A stretch of DNA of 58,305 nt, from the NCBI GenBank assembly GCA_964534995.1, contig CAZHSC010000011.1, positions 1-58,305 on the forward strand, read 5' to 3'. The position numbers were made by a program, and so were the translations under genes. The stretch is from JAJTFW01 sp964534995 (GTDB lineage Bacteria > Bacteroidota > Bacteroidia > AKYH767-A > OLB10). The notes under the pieces are model-generated. The model was not told the origin of the DNA, ran no database searches, and saw only the letters and a program-made list of their open reading frames with translations. Shown here one piece after another: positions 42,312 to 50,456 of the stretch (position 1 is the stretch's first letter; every line of letters starts with the position of its first letter).

Positions 42312-43430
42312 TTAATACTCGTTCTTTTCCCCAGCAACCCTTTCATAGAGTTTGAGAAGGCCCTGTTTCTCCTTTTGCCAATTGTATTCATTTTGGGCAA
42401 GGCCGAGATTCCTGGATTTCATTTGAAGCATCAGTTCCTTGTCATGTAACAGCCGGTGGATGCAGTCAGCGATGGCTTGAGGATCGGAGGGATTCACATA
42501 AAGTGAACTTTCTCCAAAAAAGTCCTTCCAATACGTGAAGTCACTCATGATCATTGGAAGTCCACAAGCCAAGTATTCAAACGGTTTAGTGGCTAAGGTT
42601 GTAATATGATTGGGCATCGGCAGAAAAGTTATTACGCCTATGTCAGCGGCTTTAATAAAAGAAAAGATCTGATTGGCTTCCACCAGGCCCAGGTACCTGA
42701 CATTTTTCCAACCCTCCAGTTGCTCACATTCCTTACGGAAAGCCTCCGATTCAAAGGGACCAAGTAGCCACAACTCTGCTTCCTGGCAAAGGGCCATGGC
42801 TTTGATTAATTCACGGGTACCCCTGATCGCGGTAGCCCCACCAACATATATTAAGGCCGGTTTCGTTTTACCTATGTTTGCAGGTACAATTGAAGTATAC
42901 TCCGGCAGAACGGGAAAATTTCTTAATGTAACCGGATTCAATTTTGAAAAAAGGGCGCTGATATCCGGCCTGGCTGTTACAATTCCATCAAAAAATGGAA
43001 GCAGGGCAGATTCAAGTTTTTTAATCATAAAAGACAAGAGCTTCCTGAAAACAGAAAATTTTACATAGGGTCTGGATAGTATCGCGGCCGAATTATTTTC
43101 ATGCACATCCATAATCACTTTCTTTCCTGATAATTTCAACAACAAGCCCATCAGGATTAGTTCCGGATCATGAAGGTGATACACGGCAGCCTTAATCTTT
43201 TTAGCTTCATATAAAGCCCGGAATAAAGAGGTATCAATAATCCGTCGAATCCTGTTGGTATGCCCCGGGAATCCAACAATAGAAATTCCATCCCTCACCA
43301 TGCTTTCAGCCCTTGCACACAGCAATGTCACATCATATCCCGCCTCCCTCAGGGTTATACATTCCTTGAAAAAAATCCGGTTATCGAATGCTTTGTGTAC
43401 GGTAGTGATATGACAAACTTTAATTCCCAT
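42312..43430 (-). CDS. Family 4-type glycosyltransferase
   Basis: A 372-aa GT-B fold enzyme. The acceptor half begins GIKVCHITTVHKAFDNRIF and the donor half has LIYVGGATAIRGTRELIKAM, LLGPF and KPFEYLACGLPMIMSD with the Glu motif of the GT4 family. Sugar and linkage unknown. Its start overlaps the preceding glycosyltransferase gene by 11 bp, showing tight coupling. Confidence 0.85.
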   Translation of the reverse strand: MGIKVCHITTVHKAFDNRIFFKECITLREAGYDVTLLCARAESMVRDGISIVGFPGHTNRIRRIIDTSLFRALYEAKKIKAAVYHLHDPELILMGLLLKLSGKKVIMDVHENNSAAILSRPYVKFSVFRKLLSFMIKKLESALLPFFDGIVTARPDISALFSKLNPVTLRNFPVLPEYTSIVPANIGKTKPALIYVGGATAIRGTRELIKAMALCQEAELWLLGPFESEAFRKECEQLEGWKNVRYLGLVEANQIFSFIKAADIGVITFLPMPNHITTLATKPFEYLACGLPMIMSDFTYWKDFFGESSLYVNPSDPQAIADCIHRLLHDKELMLQMKSRNLGLAQNEYNWQKEKQGLLKLYERVAGEKNEY

Positions 43431-44478
43431 GCATCAGATTTTCGTACATTGAAATAAACTTAAGCCTGTTTGCTTCTTTGGTTCCTTCACTTTCAATGAT
43501 TCCGCTATTCATATTTATCACATTCTCCGTATTTAAGTTCAAGGCTCTTATAAATGGATTGCCGGTACTCTCGCCGTATACAATTCCATTGACCCCATCA
43601 CGGATCCATTCTTTGTTTGCAGGAAGGTCTGATACCACGGGGATACAGGAAGATGCCATTGCTTCCAGCAAAGAAATGGAGGTGGCATCACTTTGCGGAA
43701 TGGAAACGTATATCCTGGCTTTTCCATATAAAACTGAATTGGCTTCCTTATCAACCCAACCATGAAAAGTAACATTGTTTTCAAGGCCATTCCGGGCAAC
43801 CATTTCTTTCAGTTTTTCTTCCTCGGGTCCGGTGGCTGCAATGGCAAGTTTCCAGTGATGAAAGGACCTGCCGGAATTGATAAACTGCCCGAACAATTCA
43901 ATAATTTTGTCGATTCGGTACAAGGGGGTCAATTGCCGGTTTGAATAAATCATATCCTCTTTTTCAACTTTGAGTGGCAAAATATCAATACCAAAATTTG
44001 CTATCAGTATATTCAGGTACTTTTTCCCTGCCATCCTTCTCATCTCCTCCGCCATATACTTTGAATCGGAAGTAAAACAATCCGCATTACAAAGTATGTA
44101 TTTCAGCATATAGCGGTAAATAAAACCTTTTGAGGAAGCTGCCAGAATATCACTGCCCCATGCAGTAACCACAACGGGATACTTTTTATCACACGCCTTA
44201 AGGGTGTAAAATGAGCAGCTGTTAGCCTGGTGAACGTGAATAATATCAGGCTTAAATGCTTCAATTTCTTTCCGCAGCAGGAGGATTTTACTTCTGATGC
44301 GCAAGGGAGAGCGTAAGGAAAAATCAAATTGAATTTGCCTTATCGCCAACTCCGACCTTGGCCTGTCTGTAACAAGTACAACTTCATCAAAAAAGGAAGA
44401 AACCAAATCCAGGTATTTAAAGGTGTGGACCACTCCTGTACCTACCAACAACAGTTTTTTTCTTGTTCCCGCTACCAT
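43420..44478 (-). CDS. Family 4-type glycosyltransferase
   Basis: A 352-aa GT-B fold enzyme. The acceptor half begins RKKLLLVGTGVVHTFKYLDLV and contains HVHQANSCSFYTL and AWGSDIL; the donor half has AATGPEEEKLKEM and SDATSISLLEAMASSCIPVVSD. The last is the GT4 donor motif. Substrate unknown. It begins 10 bp after the acyltransferase gene and overlaps the next glycosyltransferase gene by 11 bp. Confidence 0.85.
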   Translation of the reverse strand: MVAGTRKKLLLVGTGVVHTFKYLDLVSSFFDEVVLVTDRPRSELAIRQIQFDFSLRSPLRIRSKILLLRKEIEAFKPDIIHVHQANSCSFYTLKACDKKYPVVVTAWGSDILAASSKGFIYRYMLKYILCNADCFTSDSKYMAEEMRRMAGKKYLNILIANFGIDILPLKVEKEDMIYSNRQLTPLYRIDKIIELFGQFINSGRSFHHWKLAIAATGPEEEKLKEMVARNGLENNVTFHGWVDKEANSVLYGKARIYVSIPQSDATSISLLEAMASSCIPVVSDLPANKEWIRDGVNGIVYGESTGNPFIRALNLNTENVINMNSGIIESEGTKEANRLKFISMYENLMHGN

Positions 44479-44488
44479 TTGTTATTAT

Positions 44489-45067
44489 TTAAATGATCCG
44501 GTCTGTCCATTCTCTGTAAAAATTCAATAATTCAGGATACTCTTTCAAAAAGGGTTCATCCATGTTTCGGGTATCGTTGATGACTTTAGCAGGTTGTCCT
44601 GCAATGACAGAAAAATCAGGATAATTTCCGTCCAAATAACTAAAAGCGCTGATGACACATCCCTTTCCAATACGTGTACCGGGCATAATAACTACATGAG
44701 GACCTATAAAAGTATAAGCACCCACTGAAACCGTTCCGCGTCTGTAAGCAATTTTTTCATGTTCAGGGACATTTACATATTGCCTGCCATATAAACGGAT
44801 GGCGATATGACTGCTGTGGGTAAGGATACTGATATAACTGGTCAGCTGACAGCCTTCATCTATTGACAATCCATTACTGGCATCCAGAAAATTATACTGA
44901 CCGATATAAACATGGTCTTTTATCATCAGTTTCTCCGGCTTTATTAAAGATGTGGAACTTCCAATGCGAACATTCTTTAAAAAAATTCCATCACCGGTTC
45001 TGAATCCACCCACCATTACCGGTCTGATCCAGGAGGACAATTTTCTTATGATTAGGTTTTTAATCAT
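44489..45067 (-). CDS. Left-handed beta-helix O-acyltransferase
   Basis: A 192-aa protein with hexapeptide-repeat pattern from about residue 30 on (IGSSTSLIKPEKLMI, VSVGAYTFIGPHVVIMPGTRIGKGCVISAF, VIAGQPAKVI). This is the WbbJ/CysE-like acetyltransferase fold using acetyl-CoA. It likely O-acetylates a sugar of the repeat unit. Spacings of 3 and 10 bp place it firmly in the operon. Confidence 0.88.
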   Translation of the reverse strand: MIKNLIIRKLSSWIRPVMVGGFRTGDGIFLKNVRIGSSTSLIKPEKLMIKDHVYIGQYNFLDASNGLSIDEGCQLTSYISILTHSSHIAIRLYGRQYVNVPEHEKIAYRRGTVSVGAYTFIGPHVVIMPGTRIGKGCVISAFSYLDGNYPDFSVIAGQPAKVINDTRNMDEPFLKEYPELLNFYREWTDRII

Positions 45068-45070
45068 TCA

Positions 45071-45859
45071 TTAATTGTTTGAGTAAGCCAAACCTTCTTT
45101 CAGCCTGCGTAAATTATCCTGCATATTTGACCTGATGTTACATCTCCAGTGCCGTGGGTGACTTAAAAAATAAATCACCCTTACTTTATTTTTAATAGCC
45201 TCCATCGCCGGGTAGGGTTTATAAAATTCAGGGAAATGGGTATCCGAACCAATAAAACCGAACGAGCGGATCAGCGTTTCATTATAACATTCCAGTTCGA
45301 TGCCAAGATCATTCATCAACTCCTCCGTGATGAAGGAATAATTGGGTATTTTCAACTTTCTGTTTACAAAGTCTCCATGCGCCGCAATGCTTTTAATTTT
45401 TCTTCCGGTTATCGCTTCTATTCTTTTTAAATTTATAGTGAATCTTTCCCTGATTTCAGGATAAAATCCGGGAAGCAAACGGGCATCCCTAATTTTTTTC
45501 AATTTGCAAAAATCCGACAACTCCTCGTAATGATATCCGACCTCAAATCCATGGTCATATAACTGTCTGAAGAGGGGAATATCAAGTGTTGACAACCTGA
45601 AGTAGAAACTGCTTTTTACACCCAATGATTCTTCAGCTTTAAAAAACATCGCTGCGGTGGAGGTATCCGTATCTATATCATGCCGGTGAAGAAAGTAATA
45701 AGCCTCAGTATCCAGTTCACCATTTCTCAATTTTGAAAAATAGTCTCTGATTGTAAGATGAACATAGCCCTGACTGATTGCAAACCGGAGCAAGTTCTCA
45801 TATTCACCCATCCGTGAAGGAAGCAAAAAATCAGAGTACAGGCGATTGATAATGCTCAT
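45071..45859 (-). CDS. NodB/WbmS-like polysaccharide deacetylase
   Basis: A 262-aa carbohydrate-esterase-4-like protein. Motif 1 is HRHDID (58-63) and motif 2 is EVGYHYEEL, in which His110 is present but the second metal His (HxxxH) is missing; AHGD follows later. This is the pattern of the WbmS-type subgroup rather than classical NodB. It may deacetylate a precursor sugar or be a divergent enzyme. It follows the GNAT-like gene by 6 bp. Confidence 0.78.
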   Translation of the reverse strand: MSIINRLYSDFLLPSRMGEYENLLRFAISQGYVHLTIRDYFSKLRNGELDTEAYYFLHRHDIDTDTSTAAMFFKAEESLGVKSSFYFRLSTLDIPLFRQLYDHGFEVGYHYEELSDFCKLKKIRDARLLPGFYPEIRERFTINLKRIEAITGRKIKSIAAHGDFVNRKLKIPNYSFITEELMNDLGIELECYNETLIRSFGFIGSDTHFPEFYKPYPAMEAIKNKVRVIYFLSHPRHWRCNIRSNMQDNLRRLKEGLAYSNN

Positions 45860-45865
45860 CCGGTT

Positions 45866-46546
45866 TCAATTTTTCCAGTTTACTTTAAAGGCTGTAAAAC
45901 CGAACCTTTTCTTGAAAAGTCCAAGGCCTTCGGAAGCGCCCAGCAGGGTATCATACATGATGAAATCCGGTTTTGGCCGCATTTCAAATATCTCCTCAAT
46001 TCCTTTCAAAACGAGCATGTACATGATTCCATCTTTCAGATAACGGGCATGGCCCATCAAGCGGTTAAATGTAATCAACTGCCCGCTCTTTACTAACCAA
46101 AGGTAGGCCACCAACTCCTGATCTTTGAACAAACCGTAATAAAAATTATTCTCATTTTGAGGATAAGATGCTAAGGCTTTAAGATAGGACGAGCTTAATG
46201 ATTTACCCTGGCGTATGGTAGCCGAGGTATGAATAAGCTGAATGGCATCAGCCATCTTGTCCGGATCAATTGTTTTGAATACATAGCCTGATCGTTCCGC
46301 TTTTCGTGAATAATAGGCCGGTGAATTTTTTCCTGATACCGTACGTAAGTAACCTGGATAACTATCAAATGTATGAACCGGAAGCAAGGCAACACCTATC
46401 GTTTTATTTCTGATAATAAAAAATCTGGGATGCCTTTTTGTGTAATAAGCAAACATACGTTTCCCTTCTTCCGAATGGATATCGATCCTGATATCGGCAT
46501 GCGGTAATTTTTGCAGGGTACGGATAATTTGCAGCAGTTTTTTCAT
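45866..46546 (-). CDS. GNAT/FemAB-like protein of the polysaccharide locus
   Basis: A 226-aa cytoplasmic protein with the GNAT-like core FYYGLFKDQELVAYLWLV and a C-terminal MYDTLLGASEGLGLFKKRFGF segment. It may transfer an acyl or aminoacyl group to a sugar. Exact family uncertain. It starts 49 bp downstream of the flippase gene and is followed after 6 bp by the deacetylase-like gene, a spacing that suggests they modify the same sugar. Confidence 0.62.
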   Translation of the reverse strand: MKKLLQIIRTLQKLPHADIRIDIHSEEGKRMFAYYTKRHPRFFIIRNKTIGVALLPVHTFDSYPGYLRTVSGKNSPAYYSRKAERSGYVFKTIDPDKMADAIQLIHTSATIRQGKSLSSSYLKALASYPQNENNFYYGLFKDQELVAYLWLVKSGQLITFNRLMGHARYLKDGIMYMLVLKGIEEIFEMRPKPDFIMYDTLLGASEGLGLFKKRFGFTAFKVNWKN

Positions 46547-46595
46547 CTGAAATCGTTGCCGGCACGAAGATAGTTGATCATCCAGAACTTAAGCG

Positions 46596-47846
46596 TTATT
46601 GTGAAACCGGAGATGCAAGTCTATAATACCATACCAGTGCGTAAAGCATTACTGCCGTTCCCGCAAGGGTAAGCAGGGTAAATCCCAGGGTATAACTTCC
46701 ATAAAACCCTCCGGTAATTATCGCTGAAAAGCGCAATATTACTTCAATTACAGTGATGAGTGCGGCCTTACGCTGTTTATTTCTGATAAGGGCAAAACAG
46801 GAAACCGGACTCACAATAAAATTCAGAAACAGCCAGGGGGCCATTATCCCGGCAATAGTTCCGGCTTCTTCCCAACCCGGACCAAAAAACCATGAAAAAA
46901 CAGGTTCAGCGAAAAGCCATAACAAGGTAAAAACCGGAAGTCCTGTTAAAAAAAGCCGGAAATATAATTTCTTCACCTGGGTCCGCATATCCTCGTTGGC
47001 CCGGCTCATTTCGGTAAATTTCGGAAATACAACCTGGTAAATAGCCGAACCTATGAATCCTATAGGTGCTTTAAGTACCCTGAATGCCTGGCCATAGCAG
47101 GAAACCACTGCAGGAGTAAAGTAGTGATTTAGGAAAAAAACAAGGCCCTGATCCTGGAAAGTATCAATCAGAGCATGGGGGGCATTATAAAGCGGATAAT
47201 TACGATAGGTAAGCATTGATTTTTTCATTTGCAGGGTCCGTGTAAACGGACGGATCAATATGCCCGGAACCTTTTTAAACAACAACAGGGAGCCGGCTAT
47301 CTGACCGCCTGCGGATCCGATGATAAGTCCGGTTGATTTATTTCCTTTCAAGCCTAAGTATATTCCTGATGATGCTGTCACCAATGCAGTTCCAACGCGT
47401 GAAAACAAATTCCTTTTAAAGGTTTTTCTGCGTAAAGAGAGAATATTAAGGCTTTGCAGCAATCCTGCAAAAACGATATAAACAGGAATTAAGAAATAAC
47501 TGTTTCGCAGGAAATTTCCATGAAACAAGAAGTTCCATATGAACAGAAACACAACACTGACCACAGCTATGAATATGGAAATGTATAAGCAGATGCTGAC
47601 TAAGTCAAGCGCTTCTTCTTCATCCTCCGGCGCCATGATTGCAAGTTCATAACGCAGGGTTGCGATCACTGATAAAATCGAAGCTGTAGAATAAAATACC
47701 TGAAAAACGGCAAATTCTTCCGGTGAATAAATCCTCGTAAGCAGCGGAGTACTCAGTATATTGATAAACTGGGCAATTGCAGTTCCCGTTACAAGAGTGG
47801 TAACGTTTTTAACAAAACCCGAACTCTTGCTGAAGATATTTTTCAT
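46596..47846 (-). CDS. Oligosaccharide flippase (Wzx-like)
   Basis: A 416-aa, about 12-helix membrane protein of the MOP/polysaccharide flippase family that moves lipid-linked repeat units across the inner membrane. The N terminus has TLVTGTAIAQFINILSTPLLTRIYSPEEFA, the usual opening of Wzx proteins. It is the first gene of the glycan locus and begins only 28 bp after the rny stop on the same strand. Confidence 0.9.
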   Translation of the reverse strand: MKNIFSKSSGFVKNVTTLVTGTAIAQFINILSTPLLTRIYSPEEFAVFQVFYSTASILSVIATLRYELAIMAPEDEEEALDLVSICLYISIFIAVVSVVFLFIWNFLFHGNFLRNSYFLIPVYIVFAGLLQSLNILSLRRKTFKRNLFSRVGTALVTASSGIYLGLKGNKSTGLIIGSAGGQIAGSLLLFKKVPGILIRPFTRTLQMKKSMLTYRNYPLYNAPHALIDTFQDQGLVFFLNHYFTPAVVSCYGQAFRVLKAPIGFIGSAIYQVVFPKFTEMSRANEDMRTQVKKLYFRLFLTGLPVFTLLWLFAEPVFSWFFGPGWEEAGTIAGIMAPWLFLNFIVSPVSCFALIRNKQRKAALITVIEVILRFSAIITGGFYGSYTLGFTLLTLAGTAVMLYALVWYYRLASPVSQ

Positions 47847-47874
47847 GCCCGTAAAAGCAATGGCTCAGTCTGGT

Positions 47875-49437
47875 TTACTTCGCATAATTCACAGCCCTGG
47901 TTTCCCTGATAACAGTAACCTTCACCTGTCCGGGATAGGTCATCTCTGTCTGAATTTTATTAGCAATATCAAACGACAACTGTTCGGTTTGTTTGTCATC
48001 CAGTTTTTCACTTTCCACAATTACACGCAATTCCCTTCCGGCCTGAATGGCAAAAGCTTTTTCTACGCCTTTATAGGACTGGGCGAGGCCCTCCATTTCT
48101 TTGAGCCGTTTCATGTATTGTTCAACAATTTCACGTCTTGCTCCGGGTCTCGCACCTGAAATAGCATCACAAACCTGGATGATGGGGGAGAGGATGCTTG
48201 TCATTTCTATTTCATCATGGTGCGCTCCGATCGCGTTGCACACCTCGGGATTTTCTTTGGATCGTTCCGCCATTTTCATTCCGGCAATGGCATGTGGAAG
48301 TTCCATATCTTCTTCGGCTACTTTGCCGATATCATGCAATAATCCCGCTCTTTTGGCCAGTTTAACATTCAGTCCCAGTTCTGCGGCCATTAGCGCGCAA
48401 AGGTTGGCCACTTCGCGGGAGTGCTGCAATAAATTCTGTCCATAGGATGACCTGTATTTCATACGGCCTACCATGCGTATCAGTTCAGGAGCCAGGCCAT
48501 GTATACCGAGGTCAATCGCAGTACGTTTACCGGTTTCAATGATTTCTTCATCCAATTGGCGCTTGACTTTCGCTACTACTTCTTCAATCCGGGCTGGATG
48601 AATACGGCCATCGGAAACAAGTTGATGCAGCGCCAGCCTTGCAAGTTCGCGTCGAACCGGATCAAAACCGGAAAGAATGATGGCTTCAGGAGTGTCATCC
48701 ACAATAATCTCAATACCTGTTGCCGCCTCAAGTGCCCTGATATTCCGCCCTTCACGGCCAATCACACGCCCTTTCACCTCATCATTGTCTATATGAAAAA
48801 CGGTCACGGCATTTTCTATTGCATGCTCGGTTGCAACCCTTTGAATGGTTTGAATAACGATTCTTTTTGCTTCTTTACTGGCGGTCAGTTTCGCCTCATC
48901 CATAGTTTCTTTAATGAATTGCATAGCACCGGTCTTGGCTTCCGCTTTCAAAGCTTCTACCAATTGAGCTTTTGCATCTTCAGCCGATAAACCTGCTATT
49001 TTTTCAAGAGCCTGCACCTGCTTTTGATGCGCCTTGTCAAGTTCTTCTTTCCTGCGTGAAACTATTTCCAGTTGCGAATTCAGGTTATTCTGCACAGTCT
49101 CAATTTCTGCCTGTTTACGCTTGTTTTGTTCAATCTGCTGATTCAGGGTTGCCTCTTTTTGTTTGATCCTGTTCTCTGCCTGCTGTATGTTTTTGTCTTT
49201 CTCAGAGATATGCTTTTCATGCTCCGTTTTCATTTGATAGAAGCGATCTTTTGCTTCCATCGTTTTATCTTTTAAAAGAATTTCACCCTTTGCCTGGGCT
49301 TCTTTAATGATTGCATTTGCCTTTTCTTCGGCTGTGGCTATGATTGTCTGATTGTTTTTACGGGTGGCAAAGTAAGTAATCAACCCGCCGATCAGGACTC
49401 CGGCAACACCTGCTATGATGATGAATGTGATATCCAT
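47875..49437 (-). CDS. rny: Ribonuclease Y
   Basis: A 520-aa membrane-anchored endoribonuclease that starts mRNA decay. N-terminal helix about 3-24, long coiled coil 30-200, KH domain with GREGRN at 227-232, and HD domain with the HDIGK motif beginning at His368. Length and layout are standard. The gene follows zapA and the probable 6S RNA on the same strand and runs into the flippase gene after 28 bp. Confidence 0.96.
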   Translation of the reverse strand: MDITFIIIAGVAGVLIGGLITYFATRKNNQTIIATAEEKANAIIKEAQAKGEILLKDKTMEAKDRFYQMKTEHEKHISEKDKNIQQAENRIKQKEATLNQQIEQNKRKQAEIETVQNNLNSQLEIVSRRKEELDKAHQKQVQALEKIAGLSAEDAKAQLVEALKAEAKTGAMQFIKETMDEAKLTASKEAKRIVIQTIQRVATEHAIENAVTVFHIDNDEVKGRVIGREGRNIRALEAATGIEIIVDDTPEAIILSGFDPVRRELARLALHQLVSDGRIHPARIEEVVAKVKRQLDEEIIETGKRTAIDLGIHGLAPELIRMVGRMKYRSSYGQNLLQHSREVANLCALMAAELGLNVKLAKRAGLLHDIGKVAEEDMELPHAIAGMKMAERSKENPEVCNAIGAHHDEIEMTSILSPIIQVCDAISGARPGARREIVEQYMKRLKEMEGLAQSYKGVEKAFAIQAGRELRVIVESEKLDDKQTEQLSFDIANKIQTEMTYPGQVKVTVIRETRAVNYAK

Positions 49438-49522
49438 AATTAGTTATTGTATTTGTAATGAATGATATTCGTTTTATGTACTCATTGTCCTACCAAGACC
49501 TTGTATCTGAATTTTAAACAAG

Positions 49523-49685
49523 AAACCCGCATTCGTACGGTGAGAGTAAACCCCAATTTCAGGGACGGAGTCAGCCGGCTGATTTGTGTTTTCCCGATAT
49601 ACGGGACCTACACGTGGCAACCTGAGTCTTCCTCCTAGTGGATGTATGTTGAGTTTACATCGTCGACCAGTACGAATGCGGGTTT
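49523..49685 (-). ncRNA. ssrS: Probable 6S RNA (6S-Flavo type)
   Basis: A 163-nt non-coding segment closed by a perfect 16-bp stem (49523-49538 with 49670-49685, AAACCCGCATTCGTAC and its complement). Inside are further hairpin elements, such as the palindromic CCCGTATATCGGG and CAGCCGGCTG, around less paired stretches. The rod-like shape, size and the location beside zapA (as ssrS in E. coli) fit 6S RNA, which binds RNA polymerase holoenzyme. Minus strand is preferred because zapA and rny flank it on that strand and a U-rich run follows its 3' end there. Confidence 0.72.
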
Positions 49686-49737
49686 ATGTCATCAAGGTTT
49701 AATTTCTGATGATTACCCTCGGATTATGATAAGAACG

Positions 49738-50046
49738 TTATGCCTTCGAATCGAAGGATTTAATCAAATCGGTGATGTGCTGCAATTCCGCATTTATTTC
49801 CTCTTCCACCAAATCCCGGTCTTTTTGAAAACCAAGTTGTTCGGCTGCCATGTGCAAAGCACACATAGCAAACAAATCCTGCAAATCTTTCACACCAAAT
49901 GCTATCTCATATTCTTTGAGTCTGTCATTAACCATTCCTGCAGCCTTTTCGATGGTAGATACCTGATCGGCATTAACTTTCAGGGGATACGTCCTTCCAG
50001 CTATTTGTATTTTTATGGAATCAGTTTTATTCACGACTTCAATCAC
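49738..50046 (-). CDS. zapA: Cell division protein ZapA
   Basis: A 102-aa protein that bundles FtsZ filaments at the division site. N-terminal small domain (IKIQIAGRTYPLKVNADQVSTIEKAAGMVNDRL) and C-terminal helix for dimer coiled coil (FAMCALHMAAEQLGF). Start codon is GTG at 50046, overlapping the end of the upstream coiled-coil gene by 8 bp. Confidence 0.9.
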   Translation of the reverse strand: MIEVVNKTDSIKIQIAGRTYPLKVNADQVSTIEKAAGMVNDRLKEYEIAFGVKDLQDLFAMCALHMAAEQLGFQKDRDLVEEEINAELQHITDLIKSFDSKA

Positions 50047-50335
50047 GATTGATTATATGGAGGCATTTATCAATTTCCCGCAGATAGCGGTTTATTTGAT
50101 TTTTTAATTCACGGTTAGACTGGTCGTCGCTACCGTTTATTGCCTGCGCTAATTTAATGGTTTTTACCTGTTCATGGAGGTCTTTCACTTCATCTTCTGC
50201 TCTTTGTTTTTCAACGTATAACTGTTGATGTTTTTCCCTTAATAATTTCAACTCCGCTTTCAGTACAATTTGTTGGTCAAGCACGGATTGTATCTCCTTT
50301 TTCAATTGATTCAACAACTCTTTATTATATGTCAT
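50039..50335 (-). CDS. Small coiled-coil protein upstream of zapA
   Basis: A 98-aa protein that is nearly all coiled coil (residues about 5-70, with LLREKHQQLYVEKQRAEDEV) plus a C-terminal segment RYLREIDKCLHIIN. A longer open frame to 50539 exists, but the ATG at 50335 follows the -7 box at 50360-50367. The 8-bp overlap with zapA suggests a joint role at the divisome, perhaps ZapB-like; homology is not shown. Confidence 0.78.
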   Translation of the reverse strand: MTYNKELLNQLKKEIQSVLDQQIVLKAELKLLREKHQQLYVEKQRAEDEVKDLHEQVKTIKLAQAINGSDDQSNRELKNQINRYLREIDKCLHIINRD

Positions 50336-50359
50336 AATTATCTGAAAGTGAATTAATGA

Positions 50360-50367
50360 CAAAGGTA
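50360..50367 (-). promoter_or_regulatory. -7 box TACCTTTG for zapA operon
   Basis: Exact TAnnTTTG match on the minus strand, ending 24 nt before the ATG at 50335. It probably drives the coiled-coil gene, zapA and possibly the 6S RNA. Confidence 0.55.
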
Positions 50368-50443
50368 ATTTAATCTTCTTGATAAAGCAATTTTTCAGAA
50401 AATAATACCTGCGCTTACCCGACAAGAACTGTTCGATTCCTTG

Positions 50444-50451
50444 TAATTTTG
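50444..50451 (+). promoter_or_regulatory. -7 box TAATTTTG for M23 peptidase gene
   Basis: Exact TAnnTTTG match ending 5 nt before the ATG at 50457; the transcript is probably leaderless. A GTG at 50451 overlaps the box and is in frame. Confidence 0.6.
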
Positions 50452-50456
50452 TGCCC

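Noticed and set aside
50425..50455. T-loop-like sequence GTTCGATTCC suggesting a tRNA
   Set aside because: No acceptor stem, anticodon arm or CCA-proximal pairing fits around it, and the bases after it form the TAATTTTG promoter box of the M23 gene.
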